From Mesorhizobium sp. ZC-5 (GTDB taxonomy: Bacteria; Pseudomonadota; Alphaproteobacteria; Rhizobiales; Rhizobiaceae): a DNA stretch of 64,000 nt. The DNA lies in contig NZ_JAOWPT010000002.1 in NCBI RefSeq assembly GCF_025753855.1, positions 248,001 to 312,000 on the forward strand. The letters are read 5' to 3'. Position 1 is the first letter of the stretch; the number at the start of each line of letters is the position of its first letter. The notes under the pieces are model-generated. The model ran no database searches, had not been told where the DNA came from, and saw only the letters and a list, made by a program, of their open reading frames with translations. The position numbers were made by a program, and so were the translations under genes. This document shows positions 52,201 through 59,814 of the stretch, in pieces.

Positions 52201-52581
52201 TTCCTGACGCTCGAAGACGAAGAAGCCGTCGCCAATGTCATCGTTTGGCTGAGGGTTTTCGATCGCTACCGCTCGGTGATAATGGGCTCCCGCTTCGTAC
52301 GTGTTCACGGTCGCCTGCAGTCCGAATCGGATGTCATCCATATCGTCGCCGAAAGGATCGAAGACCTCTCCTCCTGGCTCGGTGAACTGAGCGAGGAAGC
52401 ACCAGGCAACGTGAAACCTGAAACCAAGGTTAACACCGTCCGGCAGAATATTCTGAAAAGGAGCGAATCGCGGTCGAAATTGCTGAATCGGGAACCCGAA
52501 TTCCAGAATCCGGCTGAAAATTACGAAGAATTTTCGGAGAAAGCCGAGAAGGTCATGCCAAAAGGCCGGAATTTTCACTGA
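49213..52581 (+). CDS. dnaE2: Error-prone DNA polymerase DnaE2
   Basis: 1122 residues. PHP domain at the N-terminus (AEFAVQSNFSFLRAASKPEE), then a family C polymerase palm with PPDIDVDFEHEKR (catalytic Asp residues) and LGVPLFQEQAMKIAIVAGGF. The OB domain near the end includes VAGLVLVRQRPGTGNAIFLT. DnaE2 extends past lesions under SOS and causes most induced mutation in bacteria with this cassette. Full length, with the final about 65 residues charged and poorly conserved. Confidence 0.96.
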   Translation: MKTDASAPYAEFAVQSNFSFLRAASKPEELVVAAKMLGLSAIGLTDRNTVAGVVRAWQQAKVEKLPYHPGSRLVFADGTPDVLAYPRNRKGWGHLCRMLTQANMRDESEKGAPILYRCDLFEWGDLLSLAVIPDMDAPPGDSLEFLHALRNRFGDAVWLALSPNYTGNDRFRLEQATGMARIAGLPLMAVNDVLYHMPDRRPLQDVLTAIRLNKPVAQVGLELTRNAERFLKPRAEMTRLFRRHPGAIAETLRFAETLKFSLSDLHYNYPDEPTESGLGPQEELERLTWEGAKLRFPDGVPAKVEKIIRHELETVRELNYARYFLTVHDIIKFARSQEILCQGRGSAANSIICYCLRITDVGPDMIDTLFERFISRERDEPPDIDVDFEHEKRKPVMDYIYKKYSEKHTSLAAAVISYRGRSALREVAKAMGLSDDVRSALSGSIWGWSSSELGKKEADAGGLNGADPWAKHVIDLANDIMGFPRHLSQHVGGFVITKDRLDEIVPIIKTAMDDRKMVEWDKDDLDAVKILKVDILALGMLSCLRRAFELLHKHYDVLDDHGRPVELATIKPEDKNVYDMICRADTLGVFQIESRAQMSMLPRLKPRTFYDLVIEVAIVRPGPIQGNMVHPYLRRRQGKEPVEYYTEELKEILHKTLGVPLFQEQAMKIAIVAGGFKPGEADELRRAMATFRRTGTIGNYRKKMIDGMVSKNYPQEFAERCFKQIEGFGEYGFPESHAAAFGLLVYASCWFKTYYPDVFCAAILNSQPMGFYQPAQLVRDAQDHGVGILAVDVNHSQWDCHLEAAAFDPARIIDRHAEMKGIIRTQHAVRLGFRQIKGLSEERMADFVTRRGSGYESVRDVWLRSGLDVSEIERLAQADAFRSIGLNRRDALWAVRALDRNRAAERLPLFDQPNLRLIEHEPETKLPIMPLGQHVIHDYQSLGLSLKAHPVSFLRHRLDQSGVVPNARLIAVPDGRRVSVAGLVLVRQRPGTGNAIFLTLEDEEAVANVIVWLRVFDRYRSVIMGSRFVRVHGRLQSESDVIHIVAERIEDLSSWLGELSEEAPGNVKPETKVNTVRQNILKRSESRSKLLNREPEFQNPAENYEEFSEKAEKVMPKGRNFH

Positions 52582-52635
52582 ATGTCGGAGGGATTTGGGG
52601 GCCCCGCGGTTTTCGTCTGATAACGACCGGAAGGT

Positions 52636-52857
52636 TCAGCCGGAAGCTGGTCTGACATCATCCTTGGAAACAATCTGCCTTGCCTCGGAAGGCAGCATGA
52701 TCGGGATTCCGTCTCGAACCGGATAAGCGAGTTTGGCGACTTTCGAGATCAGTTCGGAAGCGACAGGATCCCAGACAAGCGGACCTTTGGTAAGCGGGCA
52801 GGCAAGCAGTTCGAGAAGCTTCGTGTCGATCTTCGCATCGCGTGCCAGTTCGGCCAT
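52636..52857 (-). CDS. Trm112 family protein
   Basis: 73 residues. [17 protein letters not shown] and [18 protein letters not shown] match the bacterial Trm112/YcaR family. The Cys of ACPL stands where zinc-ribbon versions have CxxC, so metal binding is probably lost. Eukaryotic Trm112 activates methyltransferases; the bacterial role is less clear. It ends a same-strand row with the LON-domain gene, 29 nt upstream. Confidence 0.92.
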   Translation of the reverse strand: MAELARDAKIDTKLLELLACPLTKGPLVWDPVASELISKVAKLAYPVRDGIPIMLPSEARQIVSKDDVRPASG

Positions 52858-52886
52858 CTTCCATCCTCCTTTACCCGGCTCTTATT

Positions 52887-53558
52887 CTATTGGAGGCTTG
52901 CGCCAAAATCGTCCTGCTCGCGCGCCAACGCCATTTCGGTAATCGCGATCAGCGTCTCCGCGCGTGTCTTGAGGTCAGGAGCTTCTAGCAAGGCCTGCTT
53001 TTCGGCTGCTCCATAAGGAGCCATCATCGACAGCGCATTGACCAGCATGGCATTTTCGGCGCGGCTTACGCTTTCCCAATCAGCATCGAGGCTGTTGGCT
53101 TCAAGATAGGCGCGAAACGTTTTCAAAAGAGCGGGGCGGTTGATTTCGTCGGCGCCCTGCTCCTCGCGAAGATCGGCAGCGAAGGGCATGACGCGGCACT
53201 GGCGAAAAGGTGTTTTGACCGACAGTTCCGAAGCGACTCGAAACCGGCAGACACCTTGCAGCGCAATCAAATAGCGCCCGTCACCCGTTTCCGCCATAGA
53301 GGTGATCCGGCCGAGGCAGCCGACCTGGCAAAGCTCGGGTTCCCCATCCTCGCGCTGTGCGCCATCGAGGCTGGGCTGGATCATGCCGACGAGCCTCGGT
53401 CCTTTCATTGCCTCGTCGATCATCTGCAGATAACGCGGCTCGAAAATGTTGAGCGGCATGCGGCCGCCGGGCAAAAGCAGCGCAGCCGACAAGGGAAAAA
53501 CCGCGACAACCGTCGGGAGGTCCGAACCCTGTCGATAATGAGCATTGCCCGCTTGCAC
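52887..53558 (-). CDS. LON peptidase substrate-binding domain protein
   Basis: 223 residues from GTG 53558, set by AAGGAGG at 5-nt spacing. VAVFPLSAALLLPGGRMPLN followed by NIFEPRYLQMIDEAMKG is the start of the PUA-like LON N-domain, and QVGCLGRITSMAETGDGRYL the next block. The ATPase and protease domains of Lon are absent, as in stand-alone members. It may recognise misfolded proteins. Same strand and near the thioredoxin-TPR gene, a common rhizobial arrangement. Confidence 0.92.
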   Translation of the reverse strand: MQAGNAHYRQGSDLPTVVAVFPLSAALLLPGGRMPLNIFEPRYLQMIDEAMKGPRLVGMIQPSLDGAQREDGEPELCQVGCLGRITSMAETGDGRYLIALQGVCRFRVASELSVKTPFRQCRVMPFAADLREEQGADEINRPALLKTFRAYLEANSLDADWESVSRAENAMLVNALSMMAPYGAAEKQALLEAPDLKTRAETLIAITEMALAREQDDFGASLQ

Positions 53559-53616
53559 GCTAGCCTCCTTTACCGTGCGTGCTTCCGATCAAAATCTATC
53601 GGCATCACGCCGCGGT

Positions 53617-54618
53617 TTACGAAAAGAGCACCGACGAGAGTTTCCGCCTGGCTGCCAGCGTTGCCTCGTCAGTCATCCCCCATGCTTCGAAGAACTTAAG
53701 AAGCTGGGCGCGTGCACCATCATCGTTCCAGGTGCGATCGGCCTTCACGATCGCCAACAGATTGTCTGCCGCTTCAGTGCGTTTCCCCTGCGCATTCTGG
53801 ATCATCGCCAAGTCAAAGCGGGCCTGGTGGTCCCTGGGGTCGGCTTCCAGGCGCCGTTCGAATTCCACTGGGTTTCCCAGTTCTTCGGCCTGCTTTGCCA
53901 GCACCATTTTTGCACGGACAGCGGCAAGCTGCGGAGCATCCTTCTTGTCTTCAGGCGCACCGGCCAGAACGTCTTCGGCCGCGGCTGCATCACCCGCTTC
54001 GAAAAGCAGGTCGGCAAATCCGGCGATTGCATCGATAGTCTCGGGTGCTTCCTGAAGCACTGCCGAATAGATTTCGACAGCCGTCTGCATGTCACCAGCG
54101 GCTCGGGCCTGTGTAGCCGCCGTCAAGGCGTCGGCAACTCCCGCCTGGCCATCGTCTTTGCCGGCAACCTTCTGGATGAAGTCGCGAATCTGGCTTTCGG
54201 GAACTGCGCCCATAAAACCGTCAACCGGCTGTCCGTTCTTGAAAGCAATAACGGCTGGTATCGATTGGATACCCAACTGACCTGCAATCGAGGGATGATC
54301 GTCGATATTCATCTTGACCAGCTTTACGCGCCCGCCGGCTGCGCGGACGGTTTTTTCCAGCGCTGGCGTCAGTTGCTTGCATGGGCCGCACCATGGCGCC
54401 CAAAAGTCGACAAGCACCGGCTGCTTGCGCGATTCCTGAATGACATCCTGTGCGAAAGTGGCGGTTGTCGTATCTTTGATGAGATCGGCTGTAGAAGAAG
54501 TGCCAAGCCCGACACCGGACCCGCCTTCATTTAAGCCATTATCCTCACCCGCGCCAAATTGCACACTGGTAGCGGAATATTGGCCGGCACCACCGTAGGG
54601 ATTGTCCTGTTTGCTCAT
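53617..54618 (-). CDS. Thioredoxin-TPR co-chaperone (CnoX/YbbN-like)
   Basis: 333 residues from ATG 54618. A low-complexity start (about 1-45) is followed by a thioredoxin domain with PVLVDFWAPWCGPCKQLTPA, so the active site is WCGPC with both Cys. Residues about 180-333 are helical TPR-like repeats with DLLFEAGDAAAAEDVL and RRLEADPRDHQARFDLAMIQ. Such proteins protect clients from oxidation and hand them to chaperones. Cytoplasmic. Confidence 0.93.
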   Translation of the reverse strand: MSKQDNPYGGAGQYSATSVQFGAGEDNGLNEGGSGVGLGTSSTADLIKDTTTATFAQDVIQESRKQPVLVDFWAPWCGPCKQLTPALEKTVRAAGGRVKLVKMNIDDHPSIAGQLGIQSIPAVIAFKNGQPVDGFMGAVPESQIRDFIQKVAGKDDGQAGVADALTAATQARAAGDMQTAVEIYSAVLQEAPETIDAIAGFADLLFEAGDAAAAEDVLAGAPEDKKDAPQLAAVRAKMVLAKQAEELGNPVEFERRLEADPRDHQARFDLAMIQNAQGKRTEAADNLLAIVKADRTWNDDGARAQLLKFFEAWGMTDEATLAARRKLSSVLFS

Positions 54619-54681
54619 TTCAGCCCTTTCGGTCGCATGACTTCGATCCCACGTACGGGCCCGTCGCCTCCCATGTGGCGA

Positions 54682-55178
54682 TCATTCCGATACTTTCAAG
54701 ATAGCAGGTTCGTGCCCTGTCGCCCGCAGAAATCTTAGGAGATCGTTTGCATCGATCGATGTAGTTGCAGTGTTGGTCAATGGGTGCGCATTGATCACCG
54801 AATGCTCCAGCAGCGTGCTGTCGACAACGATCTTCACCTGGTTGTGCGTGTCGTTGATGGCTCCGAACACCGTAACCGCCCCTGGAGTAACTCCCAGAAG
54901 ATCGAGCAGCGCTTCCGGCCTGCCAAACGACACACGGCCGGCAGCGCCGATCTTGTGATGGATGGACTTCAGATCGACAATCGCGTCCTCGCCAACCGTC
55001 ACCAGGAAATAGTTGTTCTTCTTGTCCTTCAGGAAAAGATTCTTGGTATGCCCACCCGGGATTTCACCGCGCAATGCCTGTGAATCGGCCACAGTGAAGA
55101 GTGGCGGATGGATGACAGTGGTTACACTGATCCCAGTCCCTTCAGAAAAGCCAGCAGTTCATCTGTTGATTTCGGCAT
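54682..55178 (-). pseudogene. YbaK/ProX-type aminoacyl-tRNA deacylase, interrupted by a frameshift
   Basis: The frame ending at 54682 encodes residues from VADSQALRGEIPGGHTKNLF to the C-terminus (136 residues from a GTG at 55092), with the family motif GHTKNLFLKD and the FGAINDT-type loop. The missing N-terminus is present in another frame: ATG 55178 with AAAGGAGC upstream reads MPKSTDELLAFLKGL and stops at a TAA at 55122-55124. The continuing frame resumes as ISVTTVIHPPLFTVADSQ. One base is missing near 55131-55134, in a GGG run. Without it the protein would be about 165 residues, the normal family length. It could be a real mutation, an assembly error, or a start at GTG 55092. Confidence 0.82.
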
Positions 55179-55334
55179 CGGTTCGCGTGCTCCTTTGAAG
55201 GTCGATCTATTTCCAACCTTCGCTGCGAACAAGAGCGTTCATGCCTTTCAGTGCTATCCACATCCTCAAATGAGGCATCCACCCCATGCCGACGGCCGGC
55301 TTCCGGAACGCGCCAAAATGTCTCCATTCCCCTG

Positions 55335-55363
55335 TTGCATTCGCTGCGCTCTTCGGCCATATA
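55335..55363 (+). promoter_or_regulatory. Promoter of tRNA-Gly
   Basis: TTGCAT (55335-55340), 17-nt spacer, CATATA (55358-55363). The tRNA starts 30 nt past the -10. Confidence 0.6.
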
Positions 55364-55392
55364 GGCGCGGCTTGCGGCTGAAGGCCGCGCGA

Positions 55393-55467
55393 GCGGGTGT
55401 AGCTCAGGGGTAGAGCACAACCTTGCCAAGGTTGGGGTCGAGCGTTCGAATCGCTTCACCCGCTCCA
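55393..55467 (+). tRNA. tRNA-Gly (anticodon GCC)
   Basis: 75 nt. Acceptor GCGGGTG/CACCCGC, D arm GCTC/GAGC, anticodon stem CAACC/GGTTG with loop TTGCCAA (anticodon GCC, codons GGC/GGU), T arm GAGCG/CGCTT with TTCGAAT, encoded TCCA end. A terminator follows 14 nt later. Confidence 0.96.
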
Positions 55468-55480
55468 GTTTTCTTCTCAG

Positions 55481-55507
55481 AAAAGCCGCGGTTCTCCGCG
55501 GTTTTTT
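55481..55507 (+). terminator. Intrinsic terminator of tRNA-Gly
   Basis: AAAAG-CCGCGG-TTCT-CCGCGG-TTTTTT: a CCGCGG stem with A/T extension and a six-T tract. Confidence 0.9.
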
Positions 55508-55567
55508 CGTTTCAAGGCTCTCCCCTTTGCGTCGGCTCGACGTAAGCTTGAGCCGATCGCATGCCGT

Positions 55568-56275
55568 TCACTGAAGTTTTTCAAGAAGGCCAATCAGCTC
55601 TCCGAGGTGATTGAGCCGCCTGAAACGCGGTTCGTTCACCGGTTCCTCGACATGTTCCAGAACCCAGGTGAGATCATGCGGCACATAAATGCCCCAGCTC
55701 CCTGCCTGTATCGCCGGCACGATGTCGGATTTCAGTGAGTTTCCCACCATCATGCTGCGGCCCGGCCCTTCCCCATGGCGCTCGAATATCCGTTCGTAGG
55801 TGGAAACATTCTTGTCACTGACGATTTCAACGGCATCGAACAGATTTCCCAGTTGGGATTGAGCCAATTTCCTCTCCTGATCGAAAAGATCACCCTTGGT
55901 GATCAGCACCAGGCGGTAGACACCTGCCAGCTGTTCGAGCGTTTCGCGAACGTGAGGCAAGGTCTCAACTGGATGGCCGAGCATTTCCCGGCCGGCAGCG
56001 AGAATATCGCCGATGATCGCGGCCGGCACGCGACCTTCGGTGAGTTCGATGGCGGTTTCGATCATCGAAAGCGTAAAGCCCTTGATGCCGAAACCATAGA
56101 TCTGGAGGTTTCGCTTCTCTGCCTCCAGCAGCCTGTCGGAGAGATGCTGCCCGTCGGCATAATTGGCCAGCAACTCTGCAAAGCGGCGCTCGGTCAGCCT
56201 GTAGAAATGCTCGTTCTGCCAGAGCGTATCGTCGGCGTCGAAACCGATCGTTGATAGCAGGAGCCCAAGCGACAT
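55568..56275 (-). CDS. HAD-family hydrolase
   Basis: 235 residues from ATG 56275 (GAGAGAG upstream). Motif I is TIGFDADDTLWQNE (DxD), motif II RLVLITKGD, and motif IV MMVGNSLKSDIVPAIQAG. The cap helices between I and II are of the C1 type. It is probably a phosphatase of a small metabolite; the substrate is unknown. Divergent from holA. Confidence 0.9.
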   Translation of the reverse strand: MSLGLLLSTIGFDADDTLWQNEHFYRLTERRFAELLANYADGQHLSDRLLEAEKRNLQIYGFGIKGFTLSMIETAIELTEGRVPAAIIGDILAAGREMLGHPVETLPHVRETLEQLAGVYRLVLITKGDLFDQERKLAQSQLGNLFDAVEIVSDKNVSTYERIFERHGEGPGRSMMVGNSLKSDIVPAIQAGSWGIYVPHDLTWVLEHVEEPVNEPRFRRLNHLGELIGLLEKLQ

Positions 56276-56367
56276 TTTCTCTCTCAATGATATGACCCGA
56301 TCGGCGAACAGTCCTTAAGTGCGAAGATACCGATTCATCGCGCCTGGATATTATGTTAGCGAACGTC

Positions 56368-57411
56368 ATGGCTCAGAAAAAGGCGCATGAGGTCGATGCG
56401 TGGCTTGCCCGGCGCGACCTGCAGAAATTGATCCTGCTGTTCTACGGCCCGGATCGCGGTCTCGTGTCGGAGCGAGCGCGCAAGGTTGCCGCATCGACCG
56501 GCCTTTCCTCGGACGACCCTTTTTCGGTTGTTCGCCTCGATGCCGTGGAAATTGAACAGACGCCTGGACGCTTGATCGACGAGGCGAGGACGGTACCGAT
56601 GTTTGCGGATCGCCGCCTGATCTGGGTGCGGAATGCCGGCGCGCAGAAGGCGCTTGCAGAGGATGTGAAGGCGCTCGGGCAGCAGCCGCCTCGCGATGCC
56701 ATCATCCTGATTGAAGCCGGCGACCTGAAAAAAGGCTCCGCGCTTCGCGCCGCCGTCGAAGCATCCGAACATGCAATGGCACTGCCGTGCTACGCAGATG
56801 AAAGCCGAAGCGTCGATGGCCTGATCGACGAAGAGCTTCAGAAGTCGGGGCTTTCCATTGCTTTGGACGCGAGGCAATTGCTCAAGCGAAGCCTCGGGGG
56901 CGACCGGCTTGCGTCACGCGGCGAATTGGAAAAGCTCTCGCTTTACGCATCCGGCCAAAAGCAGATCACATTGGACGACGTGAGGTTGATGATTGGCGAT
57001 GTGGCTAGCCTGTCGGTCGACGATGTCATCGATGCAACACTCGAAGGCAAGATTGTCGACTTCGATGTTGCATTCGCCCGTCTGGGTGGCGGCCAGGCAG
57101 CCAGTCAGGTGCTGGGCTCAGCATTACGACAGTTCCAAGCGCTGCAACTGATGCGGGGCACGATGGATAACGATGGACGCAGCCCGGCTTCCGTCGTCGC
57201 ATCGGCGAGGCCCCCGGTGTTCTTCACACGGCGCAAGACCGTCGAAAATGCACTCGCCAGTTGGAATGGAGACAGCATCGCCCGCGCACTCGCCTCTCTC
57301 CAGTCAGCGGTGCTGCAGGCCCGTCGAAAATCCGATCTCGCGGAAGCAATAGCCCGGCAGGCCCTGCTGGCGATCACCGTCGAAAGCGCCAGGCGGCGAA
57401 GCCGGAACTAG
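56368..57411 (+). CDS. holA: DNA polymerase III subunit delta
   Basis: 347 residues from ATG 56368; an ATG five codons upstream is also possible and neither has a strong SD. LILLFYGPDRGLVSERARKV opens the AAA+-like domain, which lacks an ATP site as in all delta subunits. The C-terminal collar contains ASQVLGSALRQFQALQLMRG. It is the wrench of the clamp loader that opens the beta ring. Convergent with parB. Confidence 0.93.
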   Translation: MAQKKAHEVDAWLARRDLQKLILLFYGPDRGLVSERARKVAASTGLSSDDPFSVVRLDAVEIEQTPGRLIDEARTVPMFADRRLIWVRNAGAQKALAEDVKALGQQPPRDAIILIEAGDLKKGSALRAAVEASEHAMALPCYADESRSVDGLIDEELQKSGLSIALDARQLLKRSLGGDRLASRGELEKLSLYASGQKQITLDDVRLMIGDVASLSVDDVIDATLEGKIVDFDVAFARLGGGQAASQVLGSALRQFQALQLMRGTMDNDGRSPASVVASARPPVFFTRRKTVENALASWNGDSIARALASLQSAVLQARRKSDLAEAIARQALLAITVESARRRSRN

Positions 57412-57433
57412 ATAAATCTTAGTCGGCTATAGA

Positions 57434-58309
57434 TTAATGTTTCAGCCTGCGACAAAGCTCATCGAGCTGCTCGAGCGTGCGATAAGCGATTTTTAGCTCC
57501 CCGCCTTTGTCGCGGTGGCTGATGGCCACGCGCAAGCCAGTCACATCCGACAGGGCCTTCTCCAGCGCCAAAGTGTCGGGGTCTTTCTCGGCTGGCGTCG
57601 ACGTTTGCTTAGGCTTGGTCTGCTCCGTGGCAGGAAGTTGCGCCAGCGCCTCGGCCTGGCGAACCGACAAGCCTTCCTCGACAATCCGCTTGGCTAGTCC
57701 TGCCGGTTCTTCGGCCGAGACGAGAGCACGGGCATGACCGGCCGACAGCGCGCCGCTCACCAGCATGTCCCGTATCACCTCTGGCAGTTTCAATAGCCGC
57801 AGCGTGTTCGCCACATGGCTGCGGCTTTTGCCGATCACTTGGCCCAGATCGGCTTGGGTATAGTGATGCTCGTCCATCAGCTGCTGGTATCCCATCGCTT
57901 CTTCAACAGGATTTAAATCGGCCCGCTGGACGTTTTCGATGATCGCCAGCTCCAGGGCCGCGCGGTCGTCGACGTCACGAATTATGACCGGCAATTCGGT
58001 AAGCCCGGCGCGTTGCGCCGCCCGCCAACGGCGTTCGCCGGCTATGATCTCATAATGGCCGGCCTTTCCAGCGGGCCGGACGACGACAGGCTGCACTATT
58101 CCATGTTCACGGATGGACTGCGCCAGGTCGGTTAGATCGCTGTCCGCAAAACTTCGGCGTGGGTTTCGCGGATTGGGCGTCACAAATTCGAGCGGCACGC
58201 GACCATCCGCGCTTGCCGGCTGCCGGTCGGGTTCGGCCGGTCTGTCCATCTCGCCGATCAACGCCGCGAGGCCGCGGCCAAGCCGTTTTTTTGACAGGTC
58301 GTCACTCAT
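57434..58309 (-). CDS. parB: Chromosome partitioning protein ParB
   Basis: 291 residues. The CTPase box IAGERRWRAAQRAGL with the upstream EHGIVQPVVVRP is present, followed by the HTH DLGQVIGKSRSHVANTLRLL that reads parS. The C-terminal dimerisation region is Lys-rich. ParB loads at parS and slides as a CTP-dependent clamp. parS sites lie in rsmG and next to mnmE. 32 nt downstream of parA. Confidence 0.97.
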   Translation of the reverse strand: MSDDLSKKRLGRGLAALIGEMDRPAEPDRQPASADGRVPLEFVTPNPRNPRRSFADSDLTDLAQSIREHGIVQPVVVRPAGKAGHYEIIAGERRWRAAQRAGLTELPVIIRDVDDRAALELAIIENVQRADLNPVEEAMGYQQLMDEHHYTQADLGQVIGKSRSHVANTLRLLKLPEVIRDMLVSGALSAGHARALVSAEEPAGLAKRIVEEGLSVRQAEALAQLPATEQTKPKQTSTPAEKDPDTLALEKALSDVTGLRVAISHRDKGGELKIAYRTLEQLDELCRRLKH

Positions 58310-58341
58310 GGTTTGCCCAGATCATTACGCTATCGAATCGT

Positions 58342-59139
58342 TTACGCCGCCTGCAGACGGCGCTCGCGGCGGATTACTTCGGAAGCAAGCTGCAGATAGG
58401 CCTGGCTGCCGGCGCAGGCTAGATCGTACAGGATCGCAGGCTTGCCATGCGATGGCGCCTCAGACACGCGCACATTGCGGGGGATGATCGTGTCGTAGAC
58501 CTTTTCTCCCATATGAGCGCGAACATCTTCCACGACCTGATTGGCGAGGTTGTTTCGCCTGTCAAACATGGTCAGCACAATGCCCTGTATGGTTAGCGAA
58601 GGGTTAATAGACCGCCGCACCTGCTCGACGGTTGCCAGCAGTTGACTGAGACCCTCCAGCGCGAAGAACTCGCACTGGAGCGGCACAAGAACCGAGTCGG
58701 CCGCAGCCATGGAATTAAGCGTCAGGAGGTTCAGCGAAGGCGGGCAATCGATGAGCACGTAAGAAAAGCCTGTCTCTTCCGCAGTATTGTGACTGAGCGC
58801 ATTGCGAAGCCGCAGCACCCGATCCGGTGCATTGGCGATCTCCATCTCGATGCCGAGGAGGTCGAGTGTCGATGGGACGATCGACAATCCGGGCACCGCC
58901 GTCGGTATCGCAGCGGCACCGATCGTAAGAGCACCGGTCAAAACATCATAAGAAGATACGGTGCGGTCCTGCCTGTCTATCCCAAGCCCGGTGCTGGCAT
59001 TCCCTTGCGGGTCCAGATCGACGATCAAAACACGCTCGCCGATAGCGGCAAGCGCCGTCGCCAGATTGATGGCGGTGGTGGTTTTCCCAACTCCGCCTTT
59101 CTGGTTGGCGACTGTGATAATGCGGGGGCCGTGCTTCAT
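58342..59139 (-). CDS. parA: Chromosome partitioning ATPase ParA
   Basis: 265 residues from ATG 59139; a GTG at 59175 near the rsmG stop is an alternative. TVANQKGGVGKTTTAINLAT holds the deviant Walker A (KGGVGKTT, 14-21), with VLIVDLDPQGNASTGLG and YVLIDCPPSLNLLTLNS after it. It forms the nucleoid-bound gradient that moves ParB-parS. Normal chromosomal ParA length, without the HTH of plasmid types. Confidence 0.97.
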   Translation of the reverse strand: MKHGPRIITVANQKGGVGKTTTAINLATALAAIGERVLIVDLDPQGNASTGLGIDRQDRTVSSYDVLTGALTIGAAAIPTAVPGLSIVPSTLDLLGIEMEIANAPDRVLRLRNALSHNTAEETGFSYVLIDCPPSLNLLTLNSMAAADSVLVPLQCEFFALEGLSQLLATVEQVRRSINPSLTIQGIVLTMFDRRNNLANQVVEDVRAHMGEKVYDTIIPRNVRVSEAPSHGKPAILYDLACAGSQAYLQLASEVIRRERRLQAA

Positions 59140-59181
59140 GTCTGACTGCTCGCGCAAATTGCGCCTCGAGTTCACGGATAC

Positions 59182-59814
59182 CTATCGGCGCCGAAGATTC
59201 CAAATCTCGAGCACGACGCTTTCTGGATCAACGATGCTTCGGTGTTCTACCAGATCGAAGCTCCACTGTTGAACGCTTTCTTTCAGCTCGGATCGGTAAT
59301 CCCGGCCTTTGTGAAAAAGTCCGCGTGCTTCTCCGGCCAGCCAGGGAGCCACGAGACCGAGCAGGATTGGCAACGGCGCGAGAGCCCTAGCGGTGACTAT
59401 CTCTGGGACATTCACCGCCCCATACACATTTTCTATGCGGTCGGGATATACGCGTGCAGGTGCTTTGAGTTGACCCAGCGTACTCTGGAGGAATGCGGCC
59501 TTCTTGCGGTTACTCTCCACAAGGTCGATGCCGGCGCCATCTCGCTCCATAAGCAGAATCGCAACGACGCCCCCAGGAAATCCACCGCCGGATCCGAGAT
59601 CCAGCCAGCGTTTTTCAACTGGTGCAAGCTGCACGAGCTGCGCGCTATCCAGGATATGACGGCTCCAGGTTTGCTTGAGCGTGGAAGGCGCCGCCAGATT
59701 TATTCGTTCCGACCACCGCAGGAAGCTGCGTTCGAACTCCAGAAGGCGCTCGAATGTTTCACGTGAAACAGGCCCCGCAGCTCCGCGGAGCGCTTCGAAA
59801 GCCGTTTCAGTCAC
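59182..59814 (-). CDS. rsmG: 16S rRNA (guanine-N7) methyltransferase RsmG (GidB)
   Basis: 210 residues; GTG 59814 overlaps the mnmG stop as [24 protein letters not shown] is the SAM-binding motif, and the N-terminal [20 protein letters not shown] is typical. It methylates G527 of 16S rRNA. The codons for VSRETF contain a perfect parS site. Confidence 0.96.
   Translation of the reverse strand: MTETAFEALRGAAGPVSRETFERLLEFERSFLRWSERINLAAPSTLKQTWSRHILDSAQLVQLAPVEKRWLDLGSGGGFPGGVVAILLMERDGAGIDLVESNRKKAAFLQSTLGQLKAPARVYPDRIENVYGAVNVPEIVTARALAPLPILLGLVAPWLAGEARGLFHKGRDYRSELKESVQQWSFDLVEHRSIVDPESVVLEIWNLRRR
59755..59770. promoter_or_regulatory. parS site, perfect, inside rsmG
   Basis: TGTTTCACGTGAAACA, identical to the bacterial parS consensus. 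It lies within codons 15-20 of rsmG (VSRETF). Confidence 0.93.
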
